NCBI GenBank assembly: GCA_905178155.1
Contig: CAJINV010000003.1
Span: 1 to 64,000 of the forward strand
Direction: 5' to 3'
DNA from: Amoebophrya sp. A120
Lineage: Eukaryota; Sar; Dinophyceae; Syndiniales; Amoebophryaceae
Length of the DNA: 64,000 bases
Part shown: piece after piece, positions 61,658-64,000 of the stretch
How positions within the stretch are numbered: position 1 is the stretch's first letter
Layout: each line of letters opens with the position of its first letter
The notes under the pieces: generated by a model
What the model saw: only the letters and a program-made list of their open reading frames with translations
Databases searched by the model: none
Told to the model about the DNA's origin: nothing
Made by a program: the position numbers and the translations under genes

Positions 61658-64000
61658 CTGTGTGTTTGCTGTCCGTGGAGACTTTCGCCCAGGAGGAGAA
61701 TGGGAGCTACTACCATGCGAAGGATGAGAGATGGTTGAAAGATTTCAGCGGGTACAAGCATAGGGTCAATATTGTGAAGCGGCTGCCTTGTGTCGGGTTT
61801 TACCTGATGGATGGCGATGCTATCGCAAATTTGGTTTCCAATACGAATTTCGGCTGTTCTGCGCTGCGATTACATTTCGGAGCTCAGGGGATCAAGGTGC
61901 ATTGTCCTGAGTGCGCGCTCAGCAAGAGTTACGGGAGCCACTCGCACCGGAAGAAGCGACCTGTCGCGTACCTCCATGAAAATTGGATGGATCAGGTCGA
62001 GACGGACTCCTTCTCCGGCGGGCTACCGCCTAGCATGGATGGGAGTACGATCTGCATCACCATCCGAGACAGTTATACTGATTGGCTGGAGCCTTTCGGC
62101 ATCAAGTCCCAGGATGAGTGTGGTGAAGCGTTGAAGAAGTTTTGCACTCAAGTAGGCAAGCCAAAAGCCTCGCGCTGCGACAATGAGCCAGTCCTGAAAG
62201 GGGTGAATGGTCCTTGGAGGGCAGCTTGCAGGGAGCTCGGTATTGTTGCTGGCCACAGCATCATCCGGGAGCCGCAAACCAACGGGAACGCTGAGCGGTG
62301 GCATAGGGCTCTTGGGGATGGTCTTCGGGCTAACCTTCAAGGGGTAGATCCTCGGCTTTGGGATTGGTGTGCGCGCTACGTCGCTCACATCAAGAACAGG
62401 CTGCAGCGCAAGACCAATGCCCTAGCTCCTTACTACAAGAGGCTTCAGCGGGCCGCTGAATGCAATTACTTCAGGCGTTTCGGATGCGTGGCCTACGTGA
62501 AAACGCATGTCCACGACGATCCGCAGAAGGTTCCAAAACTGGCGGACAGGTATGAGAAAGGTGTTTTTCTCGGCTATAGTCGTGCAAGCTCCTCGTATCT
62601 GGTCGGTGTCTTTCACAAGAATGACAATTGCCGGGATGGGCAGAGATTTTGTGTGATCGAGTCAAAATCCGTAAAGTTCGATGAGGATACTCTCGCGCCG
62701 GATGTGACAACGCTGCGCAAGTCGTTAGAAGGGTCGCCAGAGTTCCGACCTCCTGCTGATCTTGACCCAGCCGAGGCAGTTGGGAGGCGCCTAGCCCTTC
62801 GATCTGCGTTGGATGGAGTCGTAGAGAGGCTAGAGGGAGTTTCTGTGGGGGCTTCGAAAGACGACGAGCCAGCGCCAAAGCGTCGGAAGCTGGACAAAGC
62901 CGCTGACGATGCTAAGCAGCAACAAGAGCTGCTACCACCGGAGACGGCTGGCGATGGTTCGCCAAAATCTCCTGGTCAAAAGGACCTGCCTGATCAGCAG
63001 GGCGCCGGAGATGGCCCAAAAGACCAACAAGCGGAACAACCCGCAGGACCTTCAGGAAAAGGCCCCGACTGCACTGATCTTATCGATGACGAGCTCAACC
63101 CATTCAAATGGCGTCAGAAGGGTGGAGTTCTCATAAAGGTGAGAAACAGGCGCGGGCGCCCGAAAGGTCTTACTCGCGACAAGTGTCCATATTGGCGAAA
63201 GCCTGGACGGAAATCCAAGCAGGACAAAACCGCTTCGGATATTGTTAGGCCCATTGGGGACCCGTCTAAGGATGAAAATCCGGAAGCGGCTGCAGCTGGA
63301 AATGGTGCGGGGGCAATTCTCGATTGGGATTTGGCTCAGTCCTTTTATTCAGTTTCAGAAAAGTCCAGAACCAAAGACGGCGACGCAGTTTGTTGGACAA
63401 TACAAGTTACAAGGAAAGAGGCACTTGAGGGGCCAGATGCCGCCAAGTGGTTGGAAGCTGATACGCTAGAGCGTACGCAGCTGGAAGCGCTTAAGTGCTG
63501 GCGACCGCTTGAAGATGGTGAGTTCACTGACCAGGATGAGGTAGCTCCTTCGGTGGTGATATACACTCGTAAGAGGTGCGGAAAGTACAGAGCTCGCTTG
63601 GTTGCGCTTGGTAACAGGCAAACCAAAGTGATGAAAGCTGAGATCTTTTCTCCCACTGTCTCACACGCTGCTACTCGTTCCTTGCTTGTAGATGCTGCGG
63701 CATCGGGGAAATTTGTTGAGGGCTTTGATATTTCAAACGCTTTCATCAGATCGACCCTTGAGGATTCTGATCGAGTTTTCGTCAGACTTCCACAGCACTG
63801 GAGTGCTGACCCACGCGGGGACCGTGTTAGATTGTTAAAATCTCTCTACGGCCTGCGGTGTGCACCTCGAAAGTGGTATGACTGCTATTCGAAATACTTG
63901 CTGAGTGATGGCTGGAAGCGATCACCGCAAGAACCTGGTCTGTTCAAGAAGGGCAAGCTCACCTTGGCGATCTATGTCGATGATAGTTTTATCACTGGCC
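61609..64000 (+). CDS. copia pol: integrase and partial reverse transcriptase
   Basis: This frame opens at 61609, overlaps the end of gag-protease by 49 bases in the -1 frame, and stays open to the window end. It begins inside the protease/pre-integrase region (YHPSLTVCLLSVETF). A pre-integrase zinc motif (HCPECALSK) follows. The integrase core has the three acidic residues in VETDSFSG, RCDNEP and NAERWHR. A Gln/Lys/Pro-rich linker leads to the reverse transcriptase, with FDISNAFIRSTLED, LLKSLYGLRCAPRKWYD and the catalytic YVDD near the end. A one-base loss in the A run at 61607-61610 would explain the frame change; a programmed shift or sequence error is also possible. Confidence 0.93.

Larger units (their letters stand above)
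59771..64000 (+). mobile_element. Ty1/copia-type LTR retrotransposon, 3' truncated by the window
   Basis: Domain order is gag, zinc knuckle, aspartic protease, integrase, reverse transcriptase, which is the copia order (integrase before RT). The coding part begins at the ATG at 59771 and is still open at 64000. RNase H and the 3' LTR are not seen. A single frame change at about 61609-61657 separates gag-protease from the rest. No introner lies within it. Confidence 0.95.

Overview
This is nuclear DNA from a eukaryote with GT-AG introns and the standard genetic code. A mitochondrial chaperonin gene (HSP60), rebuilt exon by exon to 574 aa, confirms this. The main feature is a large set of short inverted-repeat elements (about 150-465 bp). 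They sit inside coding exons, begin TAT and end ATA, and are flanked by 5-bp direct repeats. Removing one element plus one repeat copy restores the reading frame in every gene where I could test it. These are introner-type (intron-generating) transposable elements. Most leave no possible GT-AG boundary, so they would need non-canonical splicing. As I recall, this combination of inverted repeats, direct repeats and non-canonical introns is reported for the parasitic dinoflagellate Amoebophrya (Syndiniales). I infer that or a close relative; it is not proven from this window.

Layout. 1-1.4 kb: GC-rich DNA without a clear gene. 1.4-9 kb: small uncharacterised genes, a kinase-like gene (4544-6113), a three-copy tandem repeat (6775-7066) and a gene cut by three introners (7332-8918). 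9-15.5 kb: gene-poor DNA with decayed introners and a large inverted repeat. 15.5-19.4 kb: two uncharacterised spliced genes. 20.4-25.5 kb: a 1375-aa membrane protein with a possible lipid-binding (LBP/BPI-like) N-terminus and PqiA-like membrane domains, carrying introners of three families. 26.5-40.7 kb: two tandem paralogous single-pass membrane proteins (1777 and 1825 aa) with repeat-rich cytoplasmic tails. They carry six and two introners, none at a shared position. 41.5-48.5 kb: two uncharacterised genes mixing GT-AG introns and introners. 49.3-52.9 kb: an uncharacterised 973-aa protein with two family C introners. 53.6-59.1 kb: CPN10 followed on the same strand by HSP60. 59.8-64 kb: a Ty1/copia retrotransposon (gag, protease, integrase, partial reverse transcriptase) running off the window.

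All confident genes are on the plus strand. CPN10 and HSP60 form the mitochondrial folding chamber together. No shared pathway is evident for the other genes. What unites the window is repeated colonisation of exons by at least five introner families (A to E; about 30 copies including decayed ones), with identical 5-bp target duplications in the young copies and diverged ones in the old copies.
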